Assembly: GCA_017617335.1 (NCBI GenBank)
Contig: JAFZWK010000028.1
Coordinates: 1-64,000, forward strand
DNA from: Bacteroidaceae bacterium
Lineage (GTDB): Bacteria; Bacteroidota; Bacteroidia; Bacteroidales; Bacteroidaceae
Length of the DNA: 64,000 bases
Direction: 5' to 3'
Positions within the stretch are counted from its first letter, which is position 1. Each line of letters begins with the position of its first letter. Below, in pieces: positions 35,880 through 45,208 of the stretch. Made by a program: the position numbers and the translations under genes. The notes beneath the pieces are model-generated. The model had not been told where the DNA came from. It was given only the letters and a program-made list of their open reading frames with translations, and did not search any database.

Positions 35880-36986
35880 CTATACCTTCAGGAAAACCTT
35901 ATGCTTATAGAGGAAATAGAGGAAGAGCCATTGAATGGCAATGAAGCAGCACTCAGCCACAACAGGTTGGTATAGCTCAGGGAACTGGTTGACGAATCCA
36001 TCAAATACTGCATGCTGGACGCCTCCAAAGAATGCAAAGCGGCGAGCCAAATAGATGGTAATGGAGTTCATACCTATCACCACGAAGAAGAAATCCCAAT
36101 GGCGCCATTTCAGTACATCTATAATAAAATAGAACAACGTGAACATCAGCAGGGAATAACCAGCCACAGCGCAAACGAAGGAACTTGACCAGAGAGCCTT
36201 GTTGATGGGATAAAAGAAATTCCATCCCCATCCAATCAAGGCGAAGACTACGCCAGCCAGCGCTATGTAAAGGGTCTTCTTGCGAGGAGAACACGTTTCA
36301 TCGTCCTGTTTGACGAATCGACCTGTCAGCATACCCAGCAGAGCCGTTCCGATAGCAGGAATGGTGGAGAAGAGGCCTTCAGGATCATACTCAGGACGAT
36401 AGCAATGAACGCCCAGAATCATGCGGTCGAGCCAGCAGCCGATATTCCATTCCTTGGAGAGAGAGTCAGCTCCCTCTGGAGCCCCTGGGGCAATGAGCAA
36501 GATGTTGCACAACCAATATCCGAGAAGGATAAAGGCTACAATGGCCAGAATCTTCTTCAAGTCCTTTACGCTGGTGTATATCAAAGCGGCAAACATCCAA
36601 GCCAAACCGATACGCGACAACACAGAGCAGAAGCGAAGGGTATCCCAATGGAAATCGAGCAGGCCATTATAAAGCAATCCCCAGAAGACGAGCATCAGCC
36701 CGCGATGAATAATCTTCTTGTAGATGGCTCCCTTTGACTTGCCCTTCTCCAACTGGCTGGCCAAGGAGAAAGGCCAAGAGATACCTGCAATGAAAAGGAA
36801 GAGGGGGAAGATGGTGTCGTGATGGCGAAGTCCATCCCAGGGTACGTGCCCCATATGGTCAGAAATCACTTGCCACGCTCCATTGTCAGGGAACAGTTTG
36901 GCAATAGCAACGATGAGAGCAGCGCCTCCAGAAATGAAAAACATGTCGAAGCCTCGCAAAGCATCCAGGGATTCAAGTCGTTTCAT
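35880..36986 (-). CDS. Multi-pass acyltransferase of the heparan-glucosaminide acetyltransferase/DUF5009 group
   Basis: The 368-residue inner-membrane protein has about ten to eleven hydrophobic helices. It shows the family signature RLESLDALRGFDMFFI at the N-terminus and HHDTIFPLFLFIAGISWPFSL with its catalytic-like histidines. Relatives transfer acetyl groups from cytosolic acetyl-CoA to amino sugars across the membrane. In Bacteroidetes they accompany glycan-degradation genes. It is transcribed divergently from the ADP-ribosylglycohydrolase operon, and the SGNH hydrolase follows 56 bp downstream. A transport-linked sugar-modifying role is likely, but substrate is unknown. Confidence 0.82.
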   Translation of the reverse strand: MKRLESLDALRGFDMFFISGGAALIVAIAKLFPDNGAWQVISDHMGHVPWDGLRHHDTIFPLFLFIAGISWPFSLASQLEKGKSKGAIYKKIIHRGLMLVFWGLLYNGLLDFHWDTLRFCSVLSRIGLAWMFAALIYTSVKDLKKILAIVAFILLGYWLCNILLIAPGAPEGADSLSKEWNIGCWLDRMILGVHCYRPEYDPEGLFSTIPAIGTALLGMLTGRFVKQDDETCSPRKKTLYIALAGVVFALIGWGWNFFYPINKALWSSSFVCAVAGYSLLMFTLFYFIIDVLKWRHWDFFFVVIGMNSITIYLARRFAFFGGVQHAVFDGFVNQFPELYQPVVAECCFIAIQWLFLYFLYKHKVFLKV

Positions 36987-37036
36987 GGGTATTCTGTATT
37001 ACTTGTATTTTGATATTAAATTTATGAATATAGGGA

Positions 37037-37044
37037 CAAATTTA
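37037..37044 (-). promoter_or_regulatory. Probable -7 box for the acyltransferase gene
   Basis: TAAATTTG on the minus strand matches TAnnTTTG and lies about 50 bases before the acyltransferase start. A TTG at the standard distance is not seen, so confidence is moderate. Confidence 0.45.
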
Positions 37045-37105
37045 ACAAAAGAATTTCAAAAATAGGTCTTTGGAGGATAAAAACTCTGTTTTCGTGCCTA
37101 CTTTT

Positions 37106-37137
37106 CTTGAAAAAATCGAAAGAAATGCGGATATTTG
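37106..37137 (+). promoter_or_regulatory. Promoter of the ADP-ribosylglycohydrolase/GH128/GH18 operon
   Basis: CTTG (37106-37109), a 20-bp spacer and GATATTTG (37130-37137) fit the Bacteroidetes consensus with one mismatch in the -7 box. The predicted start is about 30 bases before the ATG at 37173, arguing against the more upstream in-frame ATG at 37107. Confidence 0.6.
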
Positions 37138-37172
37138 CAATTGAGAAACGAAATCACAACAATGATAACCGC

Positions 37173-38687
37173 ATGAAAAAGTACCTAAACACGTTGGGAA
37201 TCTTTTCCCTATTCCTTATTCTTGCATCAGCATGCAGTTCAAAGCATGAAGTCATCATGACAAAAGCCGAGCTGATGGATAAAATCCAAGGCGGTTGGGC
37301 TGCTCAAACCATCGGCTGTGCCTATGGTGGCCCTACAGAGTTCCGCTATCAGGGGCAAACCATTGCCGACAGTATTCCCATCGAGTGGACAGATCATCAG
37401 GTGAAGGATTTCTTTGACAACCAACCAGGACTATTCGATGATGTCTACATGGACTTGACTTTCCTGGACGTACTTAACCGTTTGGGAAACGATGCTCCTG
37501 TGGATTCCTTTGCATTGGCTTTCGCTCATGCCGATTATCCTCTATGGCACGCCAACCAGGCTGCCCGATGCAACATACTCCGAGGCATCATGCCACCTGA
37601 ATCAGGACATTGGCGCAACAATCCGCATGCTGACGATATCGACTATCAGATAGAAGCTGACTACGCAGGCATTCTGTGCCCTGGATTACCCAATCTGGCA
37701 AGCAGATACTCCGATAAGATAGGTCATATCATGAACTATGGCGATGGATATTATGGCGGAGTCTTCGTGGGTGCTATGTACACTCAAGCTTTCATCATGA
37801 CGGATATCCCAACAATCGTCAATAATGCTCTAACGACAATTCCTGCTGAGAGTCATTTCCATCAATGCATCAGCGACGTGATAAAGTGGCATAATCAATA
37901 CCCAGATGATTGGCGCCAAACATGGCAACTCTGTCAGGAAAACTATGCTGACGAGGTAGGTTGTCCTGAAGGAGTGAAACGTCCTCTGGACATCGATGCC
38001 AGCATCAATAGTGCCTACATCGTGATTGGCCTGTTGTATGGCGAGGGTGATTTTGGCAAGACGATGGAAATTGCTACCCGTTGCGGACAAGACTCTGACT
38101 GCAATCCTGCATCGGCTGCCGGCATACTGGGATGCATGATGGGATACAGTCAAATTCCTGAGGAATGGAAAGTGGGATTGAAAGACATTGAGGAAAAACC
38201 TTTCAAGTTTACAAATATCTCATTGAAAAAGGCTTACGAGTATAGTCTTGAACTGGCACTTCAAAATATAAAGCAGACAGGAGGACGCATTTCTGGAGAC
38301 CAAATCACACTCCGTCCAGAGAAGCCTAAAGCTGTACCTATGGAAGAATGTTTCCCTGACATTACGCCCAAAGAATTGCTCCCAGGAAACACTTTGGACC
38401 AACTGGGTAAGATTGAGTTCGATGGCTGTGGTATTGTTGTTAGCAACTGGATACAAAGTCCTCGTCCTGACTATGTGGCAGAGGTGGAAGTCTATATCGA
38501 CGACAAACTGGAAAAGACTGTTACTTCGGCTGCTGACTATCACGACAGGAGTCAAGAGCTGTGCTGGTTCTACGATCTGGCAGAGGGCCATCACACGATG
38601 GAACTTAAATGGCTCAATCCCGAAGAAGGAATCCAAATAAACTGCCACAGCATTTTGGTATACTCTAAACAATCAACAAAAGAATGA
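37173..38687 (+). CDS. ADP-ribosylglycohydrolase-family lipoprotein
   Basis: The 504-residue product has a lipoprotein signal with lipobox LASAC and then an ADP-ribosylglycohydrolase-type helical fold. Visible family pieces are IQGGWAAQTIGCAYGG, the early acidic pair LFDDVYMDLTF and the late metal-binding block CGQDSDCNPASAAGILG, which places aspartates around two magnesium ions. A C-terminal region (about 400-504) is a beta-rich extra domain. Family enzymes remove ADP-ribose or related groups from proteins or metabolites; as a lipoprotein it would act outside the cytoplasm, so the substrate is probably different. Its stop overlaps the start of the phosphoesterase gene by 4 bp (ATGA). Confidence 0.85.
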   Translation: MKKYLNTLGIFSLFLILASACSSKHEVIMTKAELMDKIQGGWAAQTIGCAYGGPTEFRYQGQTIADSIPIEWTDHQVKDFFDNQPGLFDDVYMDLTFLDVLNRLGNDAPVDSFALAFAHADYPLWHANQAARCNILRGIMPPESGHWRNNPHADDIDYQIEADYAGILCPGLPNLASRYSDKIGHIMNYGDGYYGGVFVGAMYTQAFIMTDIPTIVNNALTTIPAESHFHQCISDVIKWHNQYPDDWRQTWQLCQENYADEVGCPEGVKRPLDIDASINSAYIVIGLLYGEGDFGKTMEIATRCGQDSDCNPASAAGILGCMMGYSQIPEEWKVGLKDIEEKPFKFTNISLKKAYEYSLELALQNIKQTGGRISGDQITLRPEKPKAVPMEECFPDITPKELLPGNTLDQLGKIEFDGCGIVVSNWIQSPRPDYVAEVEVYIDDKLEKTVTSAADYHDRSQELCWFYDLAEGHHTMELKWLNPEEGIQINCHSILVYSKQSTKE

Positions 38688-40318
38688 GACCATACATAAT
38701 TATATTAATGCTGTGTGCCACGTTGGCTGTTGGCGCACAAAACATCACAGGAAGAATCACCTGCAATGGCAAAGGAGTGCCTAACGTGGTAGTATCTGAT
38801 GGTTACGAACTAACCAAGACCAATCATGAAGGATACTATGAGTTGCGTTCTCTGAAGCAGAATGGATACGTTTTCTACACTCTGCCGTCAGGATACGAAC
38901 CAGAAGTGAAAAATGGATTCATTCCTATGTTTTGGGCTCAACTAACTGAAGATACGAATACCAACGAAGAACACAACTTCTCGCTTCGGAAAGTCAAAAA
39001 CAAGAAACATTATCTTGTAGTAGGTGCTGACAGTCATTTGGCTGATCGAAGAAGTGATCTCAAGCAGTTCAGAAACGGTTTCATGGAATGTCTGAAGAAA
39101 GAAGTAAAACAAGCTGGCAAGACTCCCATCTATTCTACCATTCTGGGTGACCTCTCGTGGGATACCTATTGGTATGACAGGAATTTCGGACTCAAACATT
39201 TCATGAACACTTTGATTAAGGAGAATTATCCTATCATTCTGTTTCCTGTGATAGGCAATCATGATAATAATGGCGCCATTTCTGCAGGAGAAGATTGCGA
39301 TTTCCTGTCAGCGGGCATGTTCCGACGGGTCATGTGTCCTAACTATTATTCATATAATTTGGGCGAAGTTCACTATGTGGTACTCGACGATATCTATTAC
39401 AAGAATATTGATAATGGTGGGAAATACAATAAGGGTATCGTGGGATCACGTAATTATGATGGTTACATCACTCCAGAGCAATTCAACTGGCTCCGTAAAG
39501 ATCTGGAACAAGTTGACAAGGAAACACCCATCATCGTGCAAGTTCATATTCCCATCTGGAAAATCGATACGAATACTTTCGAGACTTTTGCCTCTCTTAC
39601 GAACCACAACAACGAGAACTCCAGTGAGGCTTTGGGTGAGATACTGAAGGATTTCAAACAAGTATTTATTCTCTCAGGCCATACGCACCACAATTATCAT
39701 GCTCATCCCCAAGCCTATCCAAATATTCACGAGAACAACATCGCAGCTATCTGCGCCACATGGTGGGCAACAGGCGAACTGACAGTCCGACACATCTGCA
39801 AAGATGGTTCACCTGGCGGTTACGAACTTTTCTCCATTAATGGGAAAAAGATCAAATGGCAGTATCATTCCACTGAGAAAAACGATGAATCCCAATTCCG
39901 TATCTATGATATGAATAAGGTAAAGGAATTCTATCAAACCGATGAAACCATAAAGGCTATCTTAGAGAAATATCCCAACCGAACAAACTACGGTACAATT
40001 AGTGATAATAACATTCTATTGAACATCTATGACTACGACAGAGATTGGAAAATTAAGGTGACAGAAAATGGCGTAAGCTTACCTGTTAAACGAGTAACTA
40101 CTGAAGATCCGCTCCATACCCTAACTTACGATGTTCCTACGTTCAAAGCTGAAGGAACTTATGGATCAGGTTCCATTACAGGTATATATGGCCATTTTTT
40201 CCTCATTCAAGCTAATACAGCTACAGAGGATATAAGCATCAGTGTGACTGACTCATTCGGACAAACTTACACCACCAAGTTCCATCGACCTGCTCCCTAC
40301 ACTATAAAAATGCAATAA
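38684..40318 (+). CDS. Secreted calcineurin-like metallophosphoesterase with N- and C-terminal beta domains
   Basis: The 544-residue protein has a signal peptide (to VGAQN). A carboxypeptidase-regulatory-like beta-sandwich follows (about 20-105: ITGRITCNGKGVPNVVVSDG), then the calcineurin-like phosphoesterase core. Its metal-ligand motifs are in order: GADSHLADRR, TILGDLSWDTYW, FPVIGNHDNNG, VQVHIP and SGHTHHNYHAH. A C-terminal beta domain (about 410-544) matches the MetallophosC type. It probably cleaves a phosphomonoester or phosphodiester at the cell surface. It is translationally coupled to the ADP-ribosylglycohydrolase-like lipoprotein, hinting at consecutive steps on a nucleotide-containing or phosphorylated glycan. 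Confidence 0.9.
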   Translation: MRPYIIILMLCATLAVGAQNITGRITCNGKGVPNVVVSDGYELTKTNHEGYYELRSLKQNGYVFYTLPSGYEPEVKNGFIPMFWAQLTEDTNTNEEHNFSLRKVKNKKHYLVVGADSHLADRRSDLKQFRNGFMECLKKEVKQAGKTPIYSTILGDLSWDTYWYDRNFGLKHFMNTLIKENYPIILFPVIGNHDNNGAISAGEDCDFLSAGMFRRVMCPNYYSYNLGEVHYVVLDDIYYKNIDNGGKYNKGIVGSRNYDGYITPEQFNWLRKDLEQVDKETPIIVQVHIPIWKIDTNTFETFASLTNHNNENSSEALGEILKDFKQVFILSGHTHHNYHAHPQAYPNIHENNIAAICATWWATGELTVRHICKDGSPGGYELFSINGKKIKWQYHSTEKNDESQFRIYDMNKVKEFYQTDETIKAILEKYPNRTNYGTISDNNILLNIYDYDRDWKIKVTENGVSLPVKRVTTEDPLHTLTYDVPTFKAEGTYGSGSITGIYGHFFLIQANTATEDISISVTDSFGQTYTTKFHRPAPYTIKMQ

Positions 40319-40342
40319 CACACAAAAATCGATACTAAATCA

Positions 40343-43300
40343 ATGAAAATATCATATCGTACCATACTGCTGATTGCTGCCATAATGAGTCAAATCTCCA
40401 TTCGGGCACAATATGACTGGACAGCAATGATCAACAATGCCAGTTTCGAAAAAGGAACTTCAGGATGGACACTAGACAGTAATGTGTCAGGATGGGAAGA
40501 TTTTTTCATAGCCACCGAAGGAGCAGCTGATGGCATCAGACACTATAATATTTGGGCTCAACGTATCAGGTCTCTCAACATATATCAAAATGTAACACTC
40601 CCTGCTGGTAAGTATACATTATCAGCCCAACTAAAATCAAATACGCAGGGACTCAATAATCAGCATGTCTATGCTGTCACCAAATCTGGAGTCAAAAATT
40701 CTGGTACACTTGCCTCTGCAGGAAATATGGAATGGACGACACTAAATGTGGATTTCTCCATCGACGAAGAAGAAACCATAACTATTGGAGCTCGAAGTAC
40801 TGGTAACGGATCCACAGAAAAAGGATGGTTCTGCATCGATGACTTCCGTCTACAAAGTAACACTGGCGAGTGTCCGCATCAATCTGTAGAACAAGTCACA
40901 TCAGCCATAACTCTCAATGCAAATCGTGAACTCCATATTACAAGTAACACACCATTCTCAACTACAGGATTTGTAGACATTGCTGATACTGGGGCTGCCA
41001 TCTACTTCGATGGTTTACGCCCTTCATCGGTAATGCGCAGTCTTTCCCATATTACTATACAAGGCGAAACAGCTAAAAGTGAACAAAACTGCCAGTTACG
41101 CCCTTATGATCATGGTACGCTATTGCTACCCTATGGCGTCGAGAGTCAAGAGGAAGACGGTTTTCATCCACTCACTGTTTACAGCGAGAAAAACTGCCAA
41201 GGCACATCATGCGACCTCTTCGGCATCGAGAACAGCAATGGATACATGAACACATTAAGCAATGACAAACTCAATAATCAGATTCGCAGTTTTACCCTCA
41301 AGCGAGGATACATGGTTACATTTGCTTTACAAAATGAGGGTTATGGGTATCAACGCTGCTTCATAGCAAGTGACAAAGATTTGGTGGTCAATGAGTTACC
41401 TGATATCATGGACAAACGCATTAGCTCATATCGTATCTTCCGCTTTAATAATATTGGGAAAAATGGTGTGGCAAACATCACTGATCAAGGACGACTCCGT
41501 AAACTTAATTGTACATGGACCTATACATGGGGAGCAGGTCAAAGTTTGGGTACCGATTATGAATGTGTACCACACATGAATCACCTATGGAGCAATTCTA
41601 CATATTCGTTGGGTGCTAATGATCAGTCACCTTACCTCAAAACTGACAATGAGCCAGGTAACAGCAGTGATCCATCACCTGCCACAGTGCTCCAAGAATT
41701 AGAGCGATGGAATGATCTTATGCGAACTGGTCGACGACTGCTCACACCTTCCTCACATGATGGGAGTACCAATTGGTTTGCTACCTTTTTAGACAGTATC
41801 GACTCCAGAGGTTGGCGATGTGATGTCTTAGACATACACTGCTATTGGAACGAAGGAACATACAACAACATCAAGAGTTCATGGGTGGATCGCTACAAAC
41901 GTCCTGTCTGGATTACAGAATTTATCTGGGGCGCATCCTGGAGTGGAGGATTAGGTATTTTCAGTGTGGCAACGACAAGTGATCAACGCAACAATCCATC
42001 TGCCGAGATCCTGGAGCAGAACAAAACCGTGTTGACTCGTATCTGGAACAAACTCAATGATTGGGATTATGTGGAGCGATACGCCTATTGGAATGATGAA
42101 GCAAACTGCTCCAAAATAATGATCAGCGGGAACCTGACACCTGCAGGCGAAGTATATGCCCAGATGGAAACGGGCACCAGCTATTCAGGCAACTATGATT
42201 TCGTGCCTACCGATTGGAGATTAGCCCCTCCAAAAGACCTGACAGCCACTTTGAACCAGGCAACCCACATCTGCACTATTACATGGACAACCTACAACGG
42301 TGACCTCTCCAACACGATGGCTCTTCAACGAAGAGTAAACTCGGGGACGTGGGAAACTTTGCAGGAATGGACTCGGCCGGATCAACTCAAATACTCCTAT
42401 CGTGACGAACTGACAGAGACGGGCAACTATGAGTATCGGATTCATGAGGTAAGCTACAAAAACAAAAATGTCAACAGCCCCAGCGTAAGCGTGTTTGCGG
42501 CCTATAGCAACGGCACGGAGCAACTGCAGTATGGAACTCTGCAGGCAAGCAACACCGAGACCATGAAAGTCACTTGCAAGGAACTCGTCAGTCGACCCAT
42601 TGTCTTCATGGGAATCCCCACCAACTCCAACAGCACATTGGGACTCGTTCCTCACATCAGCTCCATAACCAACAGTCAATTCACTTTCAACTTCCAACCC
42701 TGGAACATACCTGGAACAACCACAATGAGCAAGAATGAGAGTGTGGATTTCCTGGCCATCAAGGCCGGTGATTATCACTGGGGAGATATGCGTGCCGAAG
42801 TAGACACCTGCCAATATACTCGCGAAGATGGCACTATATCCAAAGGAATACAGGAAACGGCTGTTGAAATCTTCTTTAACGAACCTTTCCCTGAGGACGT
42901 AATACCCATTGTGATCGTACAACCCTTTAAAACTGGAAACAGCACTCTGCCTGTAATTGCCAAGGCTTACGACATCACTAACCAAGGCTTTAAGTTAAGA
43001 CTGCTCAAGCAGAATGGCGAGAGTGGTCATATCTCATCACACTCTGTCTACTACCTGGCTATCACTCCTGGTTCTGCGAATCTGGATGAGCTCGGAAAGA
43101 GCATTTATGCCGGACGGTTCCAGAATCCTGTGGGTGGATCAAGCGCTGTGCAATGCAATTTCATCGACGAGACAGGAGAGCCGTATTATTTCAAGGAGCC
43201 GTATGTCATAGCACAAACCCAAACCCTCAATCTGGGGTATGCAAACCTCCTGCGCCGCAGTTCAGACAGCACCCTTAAGGTGGAAGATGCAGAAGGCAAC

Positions 43301-43585
43301 ACATATCGTGGCACCTCAGGATTACGCATCCGTCGCCAGATGGACAGCAGTCTCTCAGCAGCCGAACTGGGGACCAACTCTGCCTCAGAAAATGGAGATT
43401 ACGTAGGTTACGTGGTCATCAATAACCTGACCATTTCCGGCGAAACCAAGATTTCCTCTCCCGTGAACTACACTCCCGTCTCGAACGACATCATCTATGA
43501 TCTCCAAGGTAGAAGAATCCCACAAGCCACACCTCTCCTTCCTGGAATTTACATACGGAACGGTCATAAGTTCCTGATAAAATGA
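40343..43585 (+). CDS. Secreted GH128-like beta-1,3-glucanase, multidomain
   Basis: The 1080-residue protein has a signal peptide (to IRAQ), a carbohydrate-binding-like jelly roll (about 25-172), a beta segment (180-265) and a beta/gamma-crystallin-like segment (about 275-370: VYSEKNCQGTSC, NNQIRSFTLKRGYMV). An Asl1-like glycosyl hydrolase barrel follows (385-612) with two probable catalytic glutamates, E437 in KTDNEPGNS and E526 in VWITEFIWG. Then come a fibronectin-III-like domain (628-720), two repeated beta units resembling H-type lectin domains, and a sorting-type tail YDLQGRRIPQ... GIYIRNGHKFLIK. GH128 enzymes cut beta-1,3-glucan such as laminarin, fungal glucan or curdlan. GC content and codon choice are similar to neighbours. 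It is 24 bp downstream of the phosphoesterase and 37 bp before the GH18 gene. Confidence 0.82.
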   Translation: MKISYRTILLIAAIMSQISIRAQYDWTAMINNASFEKGTSGWTLDSNVSGWEDFFIATEGAADGIRHYNIWAQRIRSLNIYQNVTLPAGKYTLSAQLKSNTQGLNNQHVYAVTKSGVKNSGTLASAGNMEWTTLNVDFSIDEEETITIGARSTGNGSTEKGWFCIDDFRLQSNTGECPHQSVEQVTSAITLNANRELHITSNTPFSTTGFVDIADTGAAIYFDGLRPSSVMRSLSHITIQGETAKSEQNCQLRPYDHGTLLLPYGVESQEEDGFHPLTVYSEKNCQGTSCDLFGIENSNGYMNTLSNDKLNNQIRSFTLKRGYMVTFALQNEGYGYQRCFIASDKDLVVNELPDIMDKRISSYRIFRFNNIGKNGVANITDQGRLRKLNCTWTYTWGAGQSLGTDYECVPHMNHLWSNSTYSLGANDQSPYLKTDNEPGNSSDPSPATVLQELERWNDLMRTGRRLLTPSSHDGSTNWFATFLDSIDSRGWRCDVLDIHCYWNEGTYNNIKSSWVDRYKRPVWITEFIWGASWSGGLGIFSVATTSDQRNNPSAEILEQNKTVLTRIWNKLNDWDYVERYAYWNDEANCSKIMISGNLTPAGEVYAQMETGTSYSGNYDFVPTDWRLAPPKDLTATLNQATHICTITWTTYNGDLSNTMALQRRVNSGTWETLQEWTRPDQLKYSYRDELTETGNYEYRIHEVSYKNKNVNSPSVSVFAAYSNGTEQLQYGTLQASNTETMKVTCKELVSRPIVFMGIPTNSNSTLGLVPHISSITNSQFTFNFQPWNIPGTTTMSKNESVDFLAIKAGDYHWGDMRAEVDTCQYTREDGTISKGIQETAVEIFFNEPFPEDVIPIVIVQPFKTGNSTLPVIAKAYDITNQGFKLRLLKQNGESGHISSHSVYYLAITPGSANLDELGKSIYAGRFQNPVGGSSAVQCNFIDETGEPYYFKEPYVIAQTQTLNLGYANLLRRSSDSTLKVEDAEGNTYRGTSGLRIRRQMDSSLSAAELGTNSASENGDYVGYVVINNLTISGETKISSPVNYTPVSNDIIYDLQGRRIPQATPLLPGIYIRNGHKFLIK

Positions 43586-43622
43586 AATAAAGAATAAAGA
43601 ACTATAAAGTATTCCGCGGAAA

Positions 43623-45023
43623 ATGAAAAACAAATCTTACTCATCCTTTTTTAGGTTGCTTCCCTTGCTCACAATTATTCTTTTGGGAGCAAATGAGATA
43701 GCAGCCCAACAAGTCGTCTCAGGTGTATATGTCGGCGGTCATATCCGCAGGAATCGCCCAAGTACAATAAGCACACTCCGCAATTCGGGATTTACTTACG
43801 TCATCCTGTTTAATGTCCATGTGGAAAGCGATGGAACCCTGACTACCGACGGTGAGACTATCGTGAAGAATGGAGAATACGTCTTCACCAAAACCCAACC
43901 TTATTACCAGCAGGATGTGGCAAACTTGAAGACTGCTCCAACAAGTATCCAACGTGTGGAAATATGTATTGGAGGATGGGGAAACACATCATACGAAAAC
44001 ATTAAGAAACTGGTTAATTCCAGCGGTACAGCATCCAACTCTATTCTTTACAAAAATTTCAAGGCTCTGAAAGATGCCCTGCCTGAAATCGATGCTGTCA
44101 ACAACGATGATGAACATTGTTACGATGCCGAGACAGCCTCTAAGTTTCACATCATGATGCATCGGTTGGGATACAAGACTACCCTCGCTCCATATACCAA
44201 CAAGAGCTTTTGGACGAGTCTTTGCTCCAAGATACATGCCAGTCGTCCGTGGGCAGTAGACCGTGTCATGGTGCAATGCTATGATGGCGGAGCCTACAAC
44301 AACCCCTCCGATTGGAATTTTAGTGAGTGCAAGACACGTCATGCAGGCCGCACCAATTATCAAACCGAAATGAACAAATCCATCGCACAGATGGAAACAT
44401 GGTATAAGAACAAGGCTGCCATAGGTGGATTTGTATGGGTATACAACGACGAGACGTGGAATCTTAACCAATGGGCATCGGCCATGAACCGCACGTTCCA
44501 ATGCATGACTGTGGCTCAGGAGGATGTTGTCATCAATTGCTACAGCGAATACAATTATGGTGGGTACTGTGTAGGCCTTCCGGCAGGTGAGTTCACCCAA
44601 GCAGACCTTGCACTTTACGGAATCGCAGCGAATGACATTTCATCCGTGGAATTAGCAAAAGAGGGATACAAGATCCGTATGTTCAGAAGTGTGAATTGTA
44701 CAGGCACTTCCTATAGTTGCATGCGTTCCATTGCCCGAATGACCACCTCATACAACAATGCCATCCGGTCCATTACAATTATTCCCGACGAGGAAACAGG
44801 TATCCGCGATATAGCCGCTCCTGAACCTTCTCTCTATCCCAAGGAGGGAGCCATCAACATACAGCATGCACGCGGAGAACTCATCAGCATTTTCAATGCT
44901 GCCGGCCACATGGTATACTCGGCTAAGGCTGAACAGAACGACGAAACCATCTCTCTCCAATCACTTCCATCTGGAATTTACATCATCCACGCAGGAAATA
45001 AGACGGCAAAGGTGAAAAGATAG
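43623..45023 (+). CDS. Secreted GH18-like glycosidase with beta/gamma-crystallin domain and sorting tail
   Basis: The 466-residue protein has a signal peptide (to IAAQQ) and a GH18-type barrel. EICIGGWG supplies the SxGG-like strand, and the catalytic motif is D157AVNNDDE164, which fits DxxDxDxE with the second Asp changed to Asn. The expected acid E164 and neighbouring D162 are kept. MVQCYDGGAYN and GGFVWVYNDE complete the barrel. It is followed by a beta/gamma-crystallin-like domain (about 300-390: CYSEYNYGGYCVGLP, GYKIRMFRS) and a C-terminal sorting-type domain (about 395-466, LPSGIYIIHAGNKTAKVKR). GH18 members cleave chitin or N-glycan cores. Last gene of its operon. Confidence 0.82.
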   Translation: MKNKSYSSFFRLLPLLTIILLGANEIAAQQVVSGVYVGGHIRRNRPSTISTLRNSGFTYVILFNVHVESDGTLTTDGETIVKNGEYVFTKTQPYYQQDVANLKTAPTSIQRVEICIGGWGNTSYENIKKLVNSSGTASNSILYKNFKALKDALPEIDAVNNDDEHCYDAETASKFHIMMHRLGYKTTLAPYTNKSFWTSLCSKIHASRPWAVDRVMVQCYDGGAYNNPSDWNFSECKTRHAGRTNYQTEMNKSIAQMETWYKNKAAIGGFVWVYNDETWNLNQWASAMNRTFQCMTVAQEDVVINCYSEYNYGGYCVGLPAGEFTQADLALYGIAANDISSVELAKEGYKIRMFRSVNCTGTSYSCMRSIARMTTSYNNAIRSITIIPDEETGIRDIAAPEPSLYPKEGAINIQHARGELISIFNAAGHMVYSAKAEQNDETISLQSLPSGIYIIHAGNKTAKVKR

Positions 45024-45037
45024 GTTTTTTTTCACGA

Positions 45038-45135
45038 AAATGCGTCGTTTTTTAGGGAAAAATGCGTTGTTTTGGGTGTTTTAACGCGTTGACTGAGCCA
45101 TTTTAACACGTTGACAGACCTTTTTCGACACATTG
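45038..45135. repeat. 22-bp periodic array 4, five units, degenerate
   Basis: Cores start at 45038, 45060, 45082, 45104 and 45126: AAATGCGTCG, AAATGCGTTG, TAACGCGTTG, TAACACGTTG and CGACACATTG. The period is exactly 22 bp although the two outer left cores have decayed, showing that spacing outlasts the sequence. It begins 14 bp after the GH18 stop codon. Confidence 0.75.
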
Positions 45136-45208
45136 AAATTGCCGTCTCTGTTGGAGGCGGTTTTGTAAGTGCCTGATTATCAGGGAGGAAGAAAAGTGAA
45201 AAGAGCAA

